Assembly (NCBI RefSeq): GCF_014269035.2 | Contig: NZ_JABWRP020000024.1 | Span: 1 to 64,000, forward strand | Source of the DNA: Pseudomonas vlassakiae | GTDB lineage: Bacteria; Pseudomonadota; Gammaproteobacteria; Pseudomonadales; Pseudomonadaceae | DNA length: 64,000 nt | Reading direction: 5' to 3' | Part shown: positions 55,394 through 63,202 of the stretch, one piece after another | How the letters are laid out: the number at the start of each line of letters is the position of its first letter | Numbering within the stretch: position 1 is the first letter of the stretch | Notes under the pieces: model-generated | What the model was told of the DNA's origin: nothing | Seen by the model: the letters and a program-made list of their open reading frames with translations, nothing else | Databases searched by the model: none | Program-made: the position numbers and the translations under genes

Positions 55394-55744
55394 ATGCACC
55401 TTCTGGTAGTCGAAGACGACGACATCGTACGTATGCTGATGGTCGAAGTGCTCGACGAATTGGGCTACAGCACCATTGAAGCGGAAAATGCCACGGCGGC
55501 GCTGAAGGTGATCGAGGACGATAGCCAGCAACTGGCCCTGCTGGTGACCGACGTCGGCCTGCCGGATATGCGCGGCGAAGCATTGGCAGCCGAGGCCCGT
55601 GCCATGCGGCCGACACTGCCGGTGCTGTTTGCCAGTGGCTATGCCGAGAGTTTCGACGTGCCGCAGGGCATGCACATGATCGGCAAGCCGTTCACCATCG
55701 ACCAGCTACGCGACACGGTGGTGCAGATTCTCGGTACGCCTTGA
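55394..55744 (+). CDS. Single-domain response regulator, divergent from the kinase operon
   Basis: A 116-residue receiver: VVEDDDIVRML, acceptor Asp in LLVTDVGLPDMRGE and Lys in HMIGKPFT. No output domain. It resembles the receiver at 48639 in length and may compete for the same phosphate. The ATG at 55394 follows AGGAAA. It has 255 bases in common with the promoter side of the kinase operon. Confidence 0.88.
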   Translation: MHLLVVEDDDIVRMLMVEVLDELGYSTIEAENATAALKVIEDDSQQLALLVTDVGLPDMRGEALAAEARAMRPTLPVLFASGYAESFDVPQGMHMIGKPFTIDQLRDTVVQILGTP

Positions 55745-55759
55745 AGTCGTCAGCGCCTG

Positions 55760-55850
55760 CTTCGCGGCTGAGCCGCTCCCACCAGTACGCTGCAAGTTTC
55801 ATGGCCTGTGACATCCCTGTGGCCGGCTTCAGCCGCGAAGAGGCCGGTAC
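55760..55850. repeat. REP-type palindromic pair
   Basis: TTCGCGGCTGAGCCGCTCCC and GGCTTCAGCCGCGAAGAGGC are oppositely oriented units of the REP family, separated by about 50 bases. They occupy the gap between convergent genes. Confidence 0.55.
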
Positions 55851-55862
55851 AGCCACCCCACC

Positions 55863-56612
55863 TCACAGCTCCCGGCGCAACAGGTAGGTATCCATGATCC
55901 ACCCCTTGCGCGCCCGCTCCCGCTCACGCATTTCCAGTATCCGCGCCTTCACGGCCAGCAAAGGCCCGGCGATCAGCACTTCATCCTCAGTACCCAGGTA
56001 AGCGCCCCAGTAGATCACCAGCGCCGGGTCCTCCAGCGCGGCAAATGCACATTGCCCGTCGAGCATCACCACCACATTGTCCACCTGCCCCTGCTCTGCC
56101 AGGCGTCGCCCTGGCAGTACGGTCAGCGGCTCGCCTATGCGGTTGAGCGGGATCTGGTGCCGCGCCGCCAGGGCCTGCACACTGCTGATACCCGGAATCA
56201 CCTGCAAGCGCAGCGCCACGCCGCGTTCGCGAACCAGGTCAAGCATGCGCAAGGTACTGTCGTAGAGCCCCGGCTCGCCCCATAGCAAAAAGGCGCCAAT
56301 ATCCTTGGCGCCCAGCTCTTCGCCGATCAACCGGGCATACAGCGTGGCACGCTGGCGATGCCAGTCGTGCACAGCGCTTGGGTAATCGTCCGCCTCGGCA
56401 TCGCGCCGCGGGTCCGCCACCTGCACCAGGCGGTAGCCGCCCTCGGGCCGATAGCGCTCGAGGATCGCCTTGCGCATGCGGACCAGCTCACCCTTGCCGG
56501 GGCCCTTGTCGAGCACGAAGAACACGCTGGCACGACGCAGTGCCTCGACCGCCTCGACGGTAACCTGCCGCGGGTCGCCCGGGCCGATGCCGATCAACAG
56601 AAGGTCTTTCAT
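55863..56612 (-). CDS. cobF: Precorrin-6A synthase (deacetylating)
   Basis: A 249-residue SAM-dependent tetrapyrrole methylase. It has the family N-terminus LLLIGIGPGDPRQVTVEAVE, the segment FLLWGEPGLYDSTLRMLDLV and VIPGISSVQALAARHQIPLN. CobF methylates C-1 of precorrin-5 and releases acetate in aerobic cobalamin synthesis. No other cob gene is in the window; in Pseudomonas cobF is commonly apart from the main cluster. It is 21 bases downstream of the OprD-like gene and could be co-transcribed. Confidence 0.93.
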   Translation of the reverse strand: MKDLLLIGIGPGDPRQVTVEAVEALRRASVFFVLDKGPGKGELVRMRKAILERYRPEGGYRLVQVADPRRDAEADDYPSAVHDWHRQRATLYARLIGEELGAKDIGAFLLWGEPGLYDSTLRMLDLVRERGVALRLQVIPGISSVQALAARHQIPLNRIGEPLTVLPGRRLAEQGQVDNVVVMLDGQCAFAALEDPALVIYWGAYLGTEDEVLIAGPLLAVKARILEMRERERARKGWIMDTYLLRREL

Positions 56613-56633
56613 GACCGCGCCCAGCCTGTCTAC

Positions 56634-57935
56634 TCAGAAGATAGAGAAGTTATAGCTGACGATCACCCGCGTCTCGTCCATGTCCCGCGCCCACCGCTCG
56701 TAGTTGCTGCGGTACGTGGAGTTACGCAGGCGCACACTGACATCCTTGAAGGTGCCGCTCTGCACCTGGTACCTGAGCTCGGTGTCACGCTCCCATTCCT
56801 TGCCTTCGGCAGTGCTGCCCGGGACCTTGATGTGGTCGCCATTGATGTAGCGGGTGAAGAAGCTCAGGCCGGGCACGCCGAGGGCTTTGAAGTCATAGTC
56901 GTAACGCAGTTGCCAGGAACGCTCCTGGGCGGCGGCGAAGTCGTTGACCTGGGCGTAGTTGACCAGGTACGGGTTACTGCCATCGAGGTACGGCATGGCA
57001 CTTTCGCCATACATGCGCTGCCAGCCGGCGCTGACCTTGTGCCCACCCAGGCTGTAAGCGAGCATGCCGCTGAAGGCGCGGTGGTCGATCTCGCCGGCGC
57101 GGGCATTGCCAATGTCATCGCTCTTGATCAGCCGCAGGTCCGCCGACAGGCTGCCAACCGCGAGCGGCTGGCTGGCGACCAGGCCAAGGAAGTGCTGGCG
57201 GTAGATGTTTTCCAGCTTGGCGACCTGATACTGGGCACTGAACCGGTCGTTGAAGCGATAGTCCAGGCCGGCCAGGTCAAAGTGGTCGGCTTCGATATCG
57301 CAGGCATAGCGTTTGTTCTTGCAATGCACGCGAATATCCTGGCGATCGGTGGAATCACGCGCCGTGTACTTGTCCAGGCGGGCCAGGGTGAACTTCAGGT
57401 CGTGCAGTTCTTCGGAGGTGAGCATCGCACCCTGGAACATCGTCGGCAGCAGGCGACCATCGTTGTACTTCAACAACGGCACGTCCGGCATCATCGAGCC
57501 ATACTTCAGCACCGTGTTGGAAACCTTGACCTTGGCCGCCAGGCCCATCTTCGCGTATTGATCGGCCGAGTGCCGTGGATCGTGGCCGGATGAAGGCAAC
57601 AAACCACTGTTACTGTCGGCCGGGCTGGAATCGAGCTTAATGCCTAACATACCCAATGCATCCACGCCAAAGCCGACGGGCCCTTGGGTATAACCCGACT
57701 GCACATTGAGAATGAAGCCTTGCGCCCACTCTTCGCGTTTTGACGCGCCCTGGCTGGAACTGCTGTGGCCGTCACGAAAATCCCGGTTGAAATAGACGGT
57801 GCGTGCTTCAACCTTGGCATTAGCGTCTTCAACAAAACCGGCAGCCTGGGCATGCGCACCGGTGCACAACAGGAACACGCCGGCAACACGGCGCCCGGGG
57901 GCGAGAGGGAGGGGGGAAAACATGCGAGGGAACAT
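56634..57935 (-). CDS. OprD-family outer-membrane porin
   Basis: About 433 residues with a signal peptide ending near THE AQA (GAHAQA-AG). The mature start GFVEDANAKVEARTVYFNRDF is the OprD hallmark, followed by GFGVDALGMLGIKLDSSPAD, EADHFDLAGLDYRFND and a C-terminus VIVSYNFSIF ending in Phe for BAM insertion. OprD porins take up basic amino acids, small peptides or aromatic acids. Starts at 57935 and 57923 are both possible; no clear ribosome site separates them. Its substrate is not evident. Confidence 0.88.
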   Translation of the reverse strand: MFPRMFSPLPLAPGRRVAGVFLLCTGAHAQAAGFVEDANAKVEARTVYFNRDFRDGHSSSSQGASKREEWAQGFILNVQSGYTQGPVGFGVDALGMLGIKLDSSPADSNSGLLPSSGHDPRHSADQYAKMGLAAKVKVSNTVLKYGSMMPDVPLLKYNDGRLLPTMFQGAMLTSEELHDLKFTLARLDKYTARDSTDRQDIRVHCKNKRYACDIEADHFDLAGLDYRFNDRFSAQYQVAKLENIYRQHFLGLVASQPLAVGSLSADLRLIKSDDIGNARAGEIDHRAFSGMLAYSLGGHKVSAGWQRMYGESAMPYLDGSNPYLVNYAQVNDFAAAQERSWQLRYDYDFKALGVPGLSFFTRYINGDHIKVPGSTAEGKEWERDTELRYQVQSGTFKDVSVRLRNSTYRSNYERWARDMDETRVIVSYNFSIF

Positions 57936-58152
57936 CCAAAGAAAGGCGAAAAAACAATTCGTGACGCACCTGCGCCACGCGAATGCGTCGCGGCCGAACA
58001 TGCGTCGGCCATCATCTGAAATCATCGCCCAAGCGCGCTGCGACGCGGTATTGGACCATGGTCTAGAACCCCACGAAGAGCCATCGAAAAACCGCCTGCA
58101 TTACCGCCCGGAAAACTTGGAAAGTTCCCGATTACTTATAAAAAGTTTGCGG

Positions 58153-58181
58153 TTTACTGAATTCCTGCAAGTGTCTACACT
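58153..58181 (+). promoter_or_regulatory. Possible promoter of turB
   Basis: TTTACT and TACACT are 17 bases apart, a reasonable sigma-70 match, and would give a leader of about 90 bases before the GTG at 58280. The 344-base gap (57936-58279) is AT-rich, as expected upstream of an H-NS-like autoregulated gene, and holds no other gene. Confidence 0.4.
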
Positions 58182-58279
58182 CGATGTCAGCGAACAGTTT
58201 TACCCACCCGCGTGGCTGGCGTTTAGTCCTTGTCAATGTTCGTCACGCCCTGCCACGAAGACGTACAGGAGTGATTACA

Positions 58280-58639
58280 GTGTCCAGACTTGCAGAGTTT
58301 CGTGCTGCCGAGAAAGCGCTCCAGGAACAAATGGCGCAACTGGAGGCGCTGAAAAAGGATGCCGGCCTCAAACGCGAAATCGAATTCGAGCAGAAACTAG
58401 TCGGCCTGATGAAAAGCTATGACAAAAATCTGCGCGATATCATCGCCATCCTCGACCCGAAGGCGGTTACCCGTGGCACGGCCAGCGCACCGAAGCAGCA
58501 GCGCCGCCCGCGCGTGGTGAAAGTCTATGAAAACCCGCACACCGGCGAGCTGATCGAGACCAAAGGTGGCAACCACCGCGGCCTCAAGGCGTGGAAAGAA
58601 CAGTATGGGGCCGCTACCGTGGAAAGCTGGGTTCGCTGA
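58280..58639 (+). CDS. turB: H-NS-like nucleoid protein of the MvaT family (TurB)
   Basis: A 119-residue protein. The N-terminal coiled coil (1-60: SRLAEFRAAEKALQEQMAQL, EFEQKLVGLMKSYDKNLRDI) drives oligomerisation. The C-terminal domain (70-119) has PRVVKVYENPHTGELIETKG and the DNA-binding GGNHRGLKAWKEQYG. MvaT proteins silence AT-rich and horizontally acquired DNA in Pseudomonas. The GTG at 58280 follows AGGAG; no ATG fits. It lies next to gloA as in P. putida. Possible clients in this window are the AT-rich Rhs tip and adhesin genes. Confidence 0.93.
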   Translation: MSRLAEFRAAEKALQEQMAQLEALKKDAGLKREIEFEQKLVGLMKSYDKNLRDIIAILDPKAVTRGTASAPKQQRRPRVVKVYENPHTGELIETKGGNHRGLKAWKEQYGAATVESWVR

Positions 58640-58751
58640 TGAAACGTCAACACCCACTTCACACTTTTTTCACAACGGTTGCAGCAGTATCAAGACAGCT
58701 AAAGGACTAGCGACCCCATCACGCGCCCGCACATGCGGGCCTCTAATTCCG

Positions 58752-58786
58752 GCGCCCTGCTCACCCCGAGCAGGGCGCTTTTATTT
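58752..58786 (+). terminator. Rho-independent terminator
   Basis: GCGCCCTGCTC-ACCC-GAGCAGGGCGC forms an 11-base perfect stem followed by TTTTATTT. It ends transcription arriving from turB. A smaller stem, CCCGCACATGCGGG, precedes it at 58726-58739. Confidence 0.88.
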
Positions 58787-58867
58787 GCGCAAACGCTTCA
58801 CTGCCGTATCATGGCCTCCTGTCTGTTTCGCTGGCACCTGATTGCCAGCCCCGTCTCTGGAGTCCCC

Positions 58868-59395
58868 ATGAGCCTGCACGATCTGCAAACCCTGCCTGGC
58901 GTCACCGCGCAGCCAGACGCTGCCACCGCCCAGTTCGTCTTCAACCACACCATGCTGCGGGTCAAGGATATCGAGAAGTCGCTGGACTTCTACACCCGTG
59001 TGCTGGGCTTCCGCCTGGTCGACAAACGCGACTTCCCTGAAGCAGCCTTCAGCCTGTACTTCCTGGCCCTGGTCGACCCAGCACAGATCCCCGCCGACGA
59101 CGCAGCCCGCCACCAGTGGATGAAGTCGATCCCGGGCGTGCTGGAACTGACCCACAACCACGGCACCGAAAACGACCCGGCGTTTGCCTATCACAACGGC
59201 AACACCGACCCGCGCGGCTTTGGCCACATCTGCATCTCGGTGCCGGACGTACGTGAAGCCTGCGCCCGTTTCGAAGCCCTCGGCGTGCCGTTCCAGAAGC
59301 GCCTGCAAGATGGCCGCATGAACCACCTGGCTTTCATCAAGGACCCGGACGGTTATTGGGTAGAAGTGATCCAGCCAGCCGAACTGAAGGGCTGA
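58868..59395 (+). CDS. gloA: Lactoylglutathione lyase (glyoxalase I)
   Basis: A 175-residue vicinal-oxygen-chelate metalloenzyme. Metal ligands can be placed as His27 (FNHTMLRV), Glu93 (LELTHNHGTE), His120 (GFGHICISV) and Glu166 (WVEVIQP). The inserted EAAFSLYFLALVDPAQIPAD and DPRGFGHI layout is typical of the longer zinc-dependent form of Pseudomonas and eukaryotes. It converts the methylglyoxal-glutathione adduct to lactoylglutathione. Confidence 0.93.
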   Translation: MSLHDLQTLPGVTAQPDAATAQFVFNHTMLRVKDIEKSLDFYTRVLGFRLVDKRDFPEAAFSLYFLALVDPAQIPADDAARHQWMKSIPGVLELTHNHGTENDPAFAYHNGNTDPRGFGHICISVPDVREACARFEALGVPFQKRLQDGRMNHLAFIKDPDGYWVEVIQPAELKG

Positions 59396-59441
59396 CCGCC
59401 TTCGGTTCGCGCTCGTCGGGCCGGGAACCGCCGGCCCCTTG

Positions 59442-59477
59442 CTGTGGTATATGAAGGGAAGGCTTCACATACCACAG
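59442..59477 (+). promoter_or_regulatory. Strong inverted repeat just upstream of a small gene
   Basis: CTGTGGTATATGAAG and CTTCACATACCACAG pair in 14 of 15 positions around a six-base loop, ending 13 bases before the ATG at 59491. It could be an operator or an mRNA hairpin near the ribosome site (GGTAAGGACG). It is unlike both repeat families of the window. A separate hairpin (GGGCCGG-N6-CCGGCCC, 59418-59437) follows gloA. Confidence 0.6.
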
Positions 59478-59490
59478 CGAGGTAAGGACG

Positions 59491-59733
59491 ATGCAATCTC
59501 TTCACTGTGAATACCGCAACCACACCATCACTGCCAGCGTGATGCCCCACCCCGACTCCCCCCTGCCCTATGCCGCCGGTTGCCTGATCACTGACCCACA
59601 GGGGCATACCAGCAAGCGCCTATCCATGCCCATGAAGTTCTTCTCGGACCTTGAGAATGCGCAGCATGTGTCGCTGGCCCATGGCCGGGCACTGGTGGAC
59701 ATGCAACTGGACAAAGGGCACAAGGCCTTCTGA
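59491..59733 (+). CDS. Small hypothetical protein
   Basis: An 80-residue protein I cannot assign. It has no signal peptide or membrane helix. The segment PLPYAAGCLITDPQGHTSKR followed by a helix FFSDLENAQHVSLAHGRALV suggests a compact alpha/beta domain. AAGGA precedes the ATG and a 15-base inverted repeat precedes that, so expression seems real and regulated. It converges on the shikimate-dehydrogenase-like gene with a 9-base gap. Confidence 0.7.
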   Translation: MQSLHCEYRNHTITASVMPHPDSPLPYAAGCLITDPQGHTSKRLSMPMKFFSDLENAQHVSLAHGRALVDMQLDKGHKAF

Positions 59734-59742
59734 CCCTGCAGG

Positions 59743-60576
59743 TCATTTGGGTGCAGGAGCGGCGCGTGCATAAGCTACCGCCGCTTCGACCTGTTCACGG
59801 CTGGGCCGCACCCCGGTGTACAGCACAAACTGCTCCAATGCCTGCAACGCGATCACTTCCAGCCCGGTGATCACCGGTTTGCCCAGTGCCTCGGCGCGCT
59901 GGATCAAAGGCGTGCGCGCCGGCATCGCCACCACGTCGAACACCCGCTCGGCCGCCGCAATGGCATTCTCGCTGAACGCCAGCGCTTGGGCCTCTGGCCC
60001 GCCAGCCATGCCGATCGGTGTCACGTTCACCAGCATCGGCGGGCACAGGTCACCCAGCTCGGCCACCCAGCGATAGCCACAGACATCCGCCAGCTGCCGA
60101 CCGGCCTGCTCGTTGCGGGCGACAATGAGGCCTTCACGGAACCCGGCATCGCGCAAGGCACTGGCCACGGCCTTGGCCATGCCGCCACTGCCACGCAGGG
60201 CGAACGCGGTGGCGGGGTCGACCTGGTGCTCTCCGAGCAGTTGCCGCACCGCCAGGTAATCGGTGTTATAGGCCTTCAGATGGCCGGCGTCGTTGACCAG
60301 GGTATTGACCGACTCGATCGCCGCCGCCGACGGGTCGATCTCATCCACCAGCGCCATGCAGGCTTCCTTGTACGGCATCGACACGCCACAACCGCGGATC
60401 CCCAGCGCGCGGATGCCTGCAACCGCTGCTGGCAGGTCGTCGGTGGTCATGGCCTTGTAGTAGTAATCGAGCCCGAGCTGCTGGTAGAGGTGATTATGAA
60501 AGCGCACGCCGAAGGTGCCAGGCCGCCCGGCCAGGGAAATGCACAGCACGGTATCTCTGCTGGGAGTTGTCGCCAT
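59743..60576 (-). CDS. Shikimate dehydrogenase-like protein (AroE paralogue)
   Basis: A 277-residue member of the shikimate/quinate dehydrogenase superfamily. The substrate domain has Lys70 in GVSMPYKEA and Asp106 in AYNTDYLAV, the conserved catalytic pair. The Rossmann domain begins ALRGSGGMAKAVASALRDAG, where the usual GAGG is GSGG, and contains ARNEQAG. The Ser-rich N-terminal shikimate motif (SxS) is replaced by SLAGRPGTFG, which is characteristic of the non-AroE paralogues (Ael/SdhL/RifI2 types). It may therefore use another substrate than shikimate. Confidence 0.87.
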   Translation of the reverse strand: MATTPSRDTVLCISLAGRPGTFGVRFHNHLYQQLGLDYYYKAMTTDDLPAAVAGIRALGIRGCGVSMPYKEACMALVDEIDPSAAAIESVNTLVNDAGHLKAYNTDYLAVRQLLGEHQVDPATAFALRGSGGMAKAVASALRDAGFREGLIVARNEQAGRQLADVCGYRWVAELGDLCPPMLVNVTPIGMAGGPEAQALAFSENAIAAAERVFDVVAMPARTPLIQRAEALGKPVITGLEVIALQALEQFVLYTGVRPSREQVEAAVAYARAAPAPK

Positions 60577-60737
60577 GAACGGCTCCTCTTTGCTGACTGA
60601 ATCGTTTGTTCAGCCTACCAGACGCAGCCGCTGGTCGCCCCTTACACAACCTTTACCGTTTCCCTGTGCTCGGCTGACAGAGACCGGATTCATACTATCA
60701 GGGCCCCAAGCGTGGGGTTACCTTGCGAGGAAGTGTC

Positions 60738-61082
60738 ATGATCCGTCATCTCCCCGGAATCGCCCTGCTGGTCGGTGCCCTGGCCATCAGCGGGCAAGCC
60801 TCTGCCCACGGTGGCGGCGGCCACGGCTGGTATGGCCCGGCTCCGCTGCTCGGTGCTGCCGCGGTCGGCGCCCTGGTCGGCGCGACGGTGTATGGCGGCC
60901 ACGACCGGACGGTCTACGTCGAACGCCAGCCTGCCTACTATGGGCCGCCACCGCCAGTCTATGTGCAGGCCCCGCCGCAGCCTGTGTACTACCAACCGTA
61001 CTACGTGCCGGCTCCGCCACCGCCCGCGTACCGCCCCTACTACGGGCCGCCACCGGTGTATTACGGCCCGCCACGCTGGTGA
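60738..61082 (+). CDS. Exported proline/tyrosine-rich small protein
   Basis: A 114-residue protein with a signal peptide (1-23, SGQASA), a glycine-rich start HGGGGHGWYGP, a hydrophobic glycine-alanine segment (LLGAAAVGALVGATVYGG) and a Pro/Tyr-rich tail with repeats of YYGPPPPVY type. Such proteins are common in Pseudomonas as surface-exposed or periplasmic proteins of unknown role. The ATG at 60738 follows AGGAAG. Confidence 0.8.
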   Translation: MIRHLPGIALLVGALAISGQASAHGGGGHGWYGPAPLLGAAAVGALVGATVYGGHDRTVYVERQPAYYGPPPPVYVQAPPQPVYYQPYYVPAPPPPAYRPYYGPPPVYYGPPRW

Positions 61083-61176
61083 CCGTTGAAAAAACTGATG
61101 AGCACTATTGAGCGTGTTGATTTCAAACCCTGACGGCTGCTGCGTAAGGTAGGGCCATGTTTCACAGGAGGTCCCC

Positions 61177-61359
61177 ATGGCCACTATTCAGATCATGTCC
61201 GTTGTCGGCACTGCCGTCCCCGTTACCCTGCGTGAGCAAGGCCTGTTGGCCTGCTGGTACCTGGTAAGCAATGGCGAGGCCGTCAGCGGCCCGCTGGCCA
61301 GCCGCGCCTCGGCCCAGGCCCTGGCTGAACAGCTGCAGGCCGCTTGCCTGATCGCTTGA
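61177..61359 (+). CDS. Small hypothetical protein
   Basis: A 60-residue protein with a strong ribosome site (AGGAGG, seven bases from the ATG). Short strands IQIMSVVGTAVPVTLREQGL and LLACWYLVSN are followed by a helix ASAQALAEQLQAACLIA. No family recognised. The well-formed terminator 38 bases after its stop supports it as an expressed unit. Confidence 0.7.
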   Translation: MATIQIMSVVGTAVPVTLREQGLLACWYLVSNGEAVSGPLASRASAQALAEQLQAACLIA

Positions 61360-61396
61360 CCGAATTTGTTGTGCGTTGCTCCCTACGCTCCTTGTG

Positions 61397-61422
61397 ACCC
61401 GCCTGCTGGCGGGTCTTTTTTT
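61397..61422 (+). terminator. Rho-independent terminator
   Basis: ACCCGCC-TGCT-GGCGGGT followed by CTTTTTTT. The seven-base perfect stem and T run are typical; it ends transcription of the small gene at 61177. Confidence 0.92.
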
Positions 61423-61508
61423 GCCTGGGCGAACCGACGAGCGCGGAGAAGATAATCATTGCAGCATGAGGCTTTTTCATTTCACGGCCGCAGCACAATG
61501 AAAGCTCT

Positions 61509-61524
61509 ATCAGAATCGTCTGAT
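61509..61524. promoter_or_regulatory. Perfect 16-base palindrome upstream of the lipoprotein/adhesin pair
   Basis: ATCAGAATCGTCTGAT has six-base arms (ATCAGA, TCTGAT) and a four-base centre. It lies 57-72 bases before the lipoprotein ATG, in the likely promoter region, and is a candidate operator. Confidence 0.4.
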
Positions 61525-61580
61525 TAAACGCCTGGCCATTCCGGGGATAACTTGGCGCATTCATTTCACAGGCATGCACC

Positions 61581-61823
61581 ATGCAAAATACAAGGCAAAC
61601 TTATGACCAAGCAAGCAAGCAAGCAAGTAAGTATTATAATGGCCTGAGCATACTTATATCAAGTATATTCTTAACTGTTTCCGCGTGTACTTCACCGCCA
61701 CAAGCAAACTTAACGGAGACTTCCAGCGAGGCAAAGAACGCTCGTTTAAATGACGCCTACCAACGTTTAATTATTGAGCACCCCGAATTCAACTGGCAAT
61801 TTGTTGAGGGGCTTGCCAAATGA
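61581..61823 (+). CDS. Small lipoprotein, translationally coupled to a fimbrial adhesin
   Basis: An 80-residue protein. The hydrophobic segment LSILISSIFLTVSAC gives a lipobox ending in Cys36, so the mature lipoprotein has about 45 residues, with ARLNDAYQRLIIEHPEFNWQ near the end. The N-region before the hydrophobic core is unusually long (20 residues) and is partly encoded by a tetranucleotide repeat (DQASKQASKYY). Its stop overlaps the ATG of the adhesin gene (ATGA). No family recognised. It is AT-rich compared with its neighbours and may be acquired. Confidence 0.7.
   Translation: MQNTRQTYDQASKQASKYYNGLSILISSIFLTVSACTSPPQANLTETSSEAKNARLNDAYQRLIIEHPEFNWQFVEGLAK
61608..61631 (+). repeat. 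Tetranucleotide tract (CAAG)5-TAAG within the lipoprotein frame
   Basis: Five perfect CAAG units (61608-61627) plus one TAAG. The repeat is in frame as codons CAA GCA AGC AAG. Gain of one unit would bring TAA into frame directly after the tract, and loss of one unit leads to a TGA within about seven codons, so slippage in either direction would switch the gene off. Confidence 0.85.
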
Positions 61824-62794
61824 TTAAACCCATCGCATCACTGGCAGTTTGTATCTTGATCGCCGCACCTTCGCTCTCGTTTGCAGCTTGTGAGTTTTAT
61901 GGCGGGCACTCGCAAAAACAGATAACCATAACCATACCTTCAACGCTTTCCATTCCCCGGGACGCTGCGGTCAATACCGTCATTTACGAATCCCCGGCAC
62001 AGACCTTCAATGGCGCCGCATCGTACAAGTGCTCAACCACATTCACGGTCGGAGTCAAAAACAACGTGGGAACCGACTCAACTTCATCTTATTTTCCCAT
62101 AGGCAATACGGGGCTTTCGTGGCAGTGGGGTTATGAGGGGACAGCGTATAATGGTGTTGGCGGCGGAAAAGCCCAAAAACCCGGTGGATACGGCTTCAAC
62201 GGCACAACCCATGTCCTGCGCGTAGTTAAAACCGGCGATATTTCACCGGGCACAACCCTACCAGCCGGCACCTTGGGTTATATGCAAATAGATTCGACCA
62301 GCCTAAGACCTTTAGCAATGATCACGGACAAAAGTCTAGCCATTATCCTTCAGTCGTGCGAAACTCCAAACGTTGCCGTCGACATGGGCGAACACAATCT
62401 GAGCGTGCTGTCAAGAAACGGAAATTCCACGACACCTAAAGCGTTCAATATAAAACTTAACAACTGCCCTAGTGGAATCCATAAAGTCAGCTACAGTTTA
62501 TCTGCCACGTCGGGCGCCCCTGCAGTGGACGGGGCCCTCGGCATTATAGAATTAAACAAAAGCTCAACCGCTAAAGGCATAGCGCTGCAATTGCTCGACA
62601 GCAATCTGGCTCCACTGCAGCTCGATAAGACATATTTCTTCAATGAGTACTCAACAGAGGGCGGATCTTTTTCCATCCCCTTGAATGCCAAGTATATCCG
62701 TACATTACCGAACGGAAACGCAGGCCAATACGACGCGGGAATGGCCGCAGGCTCCGCCAACAGCGAAATCACCTTCGTCATGAACTATTTGTAA
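61820..62794 (+). CDS. Two-domain fimbrial adhesin-like protein
   Basis: A 324-residue exported protein with a signal peptide (1-23, LSFAAC). The N-terminal half (about 25-180) is a lectin-like domain with no named match. The C-terminal half (about 185-324) is a type 1 pilin domain: disulphide Cys in LQSCETPNVAVDMG and LNNCPSGIHKVSYS, then GIALQLLDSNLAPLQLD, FSIPLNAKYIRT and the beta-zipper end ANSEITFVMNYL, needed for donor-strand exchange. This is the FimH/tip-adhesin arrangement, but no chaperone, usher or major pilin gene is adjacent. It is AT-rich. It must depend on a chaperone-usher system elsewhere, or be an orphan. Confidence 0.82.
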   Translation: MIKPIASLAVCILIAAPSLSFAACEFYGGHSQKQITITIPSTLSIPRDAAVNTVIYESPAQTFNGAASYKCSTTFTVGVKNNVGTDSTSSYFPIGNTGLSWQWGYEGTAYNGVGGGKAQKPGGYGFNGTTHVLRVVKTGDISPGTTLPAGTLGYMQIDSTSLRPLAMITDKSLAIILQSCETPNVAVDMGEHNLSVLSRNGNSTTPKAFNIKLNNCPSGIHKVSYSLSATSGAPAVDGALGIIELNKSSTAKGIALQLLDSNLAPLQLDKTYFFNEYSTEGGSFSIPLNAKYIRTLPNGNAGQYDAGMAAGSANSEITFVMNYL

Positions 62795-63202
62795 CTACTG
62801 TGTGGTCGTCCCGCTTGAAGATGGAGGCGCGTTTCGCCGTTTTGCCTCATTACAGCGGTGGTTCAGCCAGAAGCGCGAACTCGTGCAGCGGGGGCAAACC
62901 TGCCCCCCCGCGCCATGCCTGGGGGAACCCATACACATCTGCGGACAGCCTGGCCACGCGTCCAAGGCGCGCTCACTGCCTAGGCACAAGTGGCGGAATT
63001 CGGCCAACGATTGGTCCGAATTGGCGAAGCTGGAAATGCCGGTGATTGGTACGAAATGGGTACAGGATTAAATTTCCTTCACGTTGCGCCCTTTGGATAT
63101 AAGGCATTCGACAGCACTTCGGCCATACTCCACAATGCAGCGGTTTTTTGGGGGAAAACCCTTGCACAGCCAACGACATACCAACTTTTAGTGAGCCTCA
63201 AC
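62795..63202. other. Intergenic segment without a supported gene
   Basis: About 408 bases between the adhesin and pbpG. Several short frames exist (for example one from 62802 of 89 codons), but none has a ribosome site or recognisable content. The left half is GC-rich and the right half, from about 63060, is AT-rich and should contain the pbpG promoter. Confidence 0.4.

Noticed and set aside
61451..61460. GATAATCATT as a Fur box
   Set aside because: Only half of the 19-base consensus matches, and no iron-related gene follows directly; kept only as a remark in the findings.
62802..63071. An 89-codon frame between the adhesin and pbpG genes
   Set aside because: No ribosome site, no recognisable motif, and unrelated overlapping frames of similar length on both strands.
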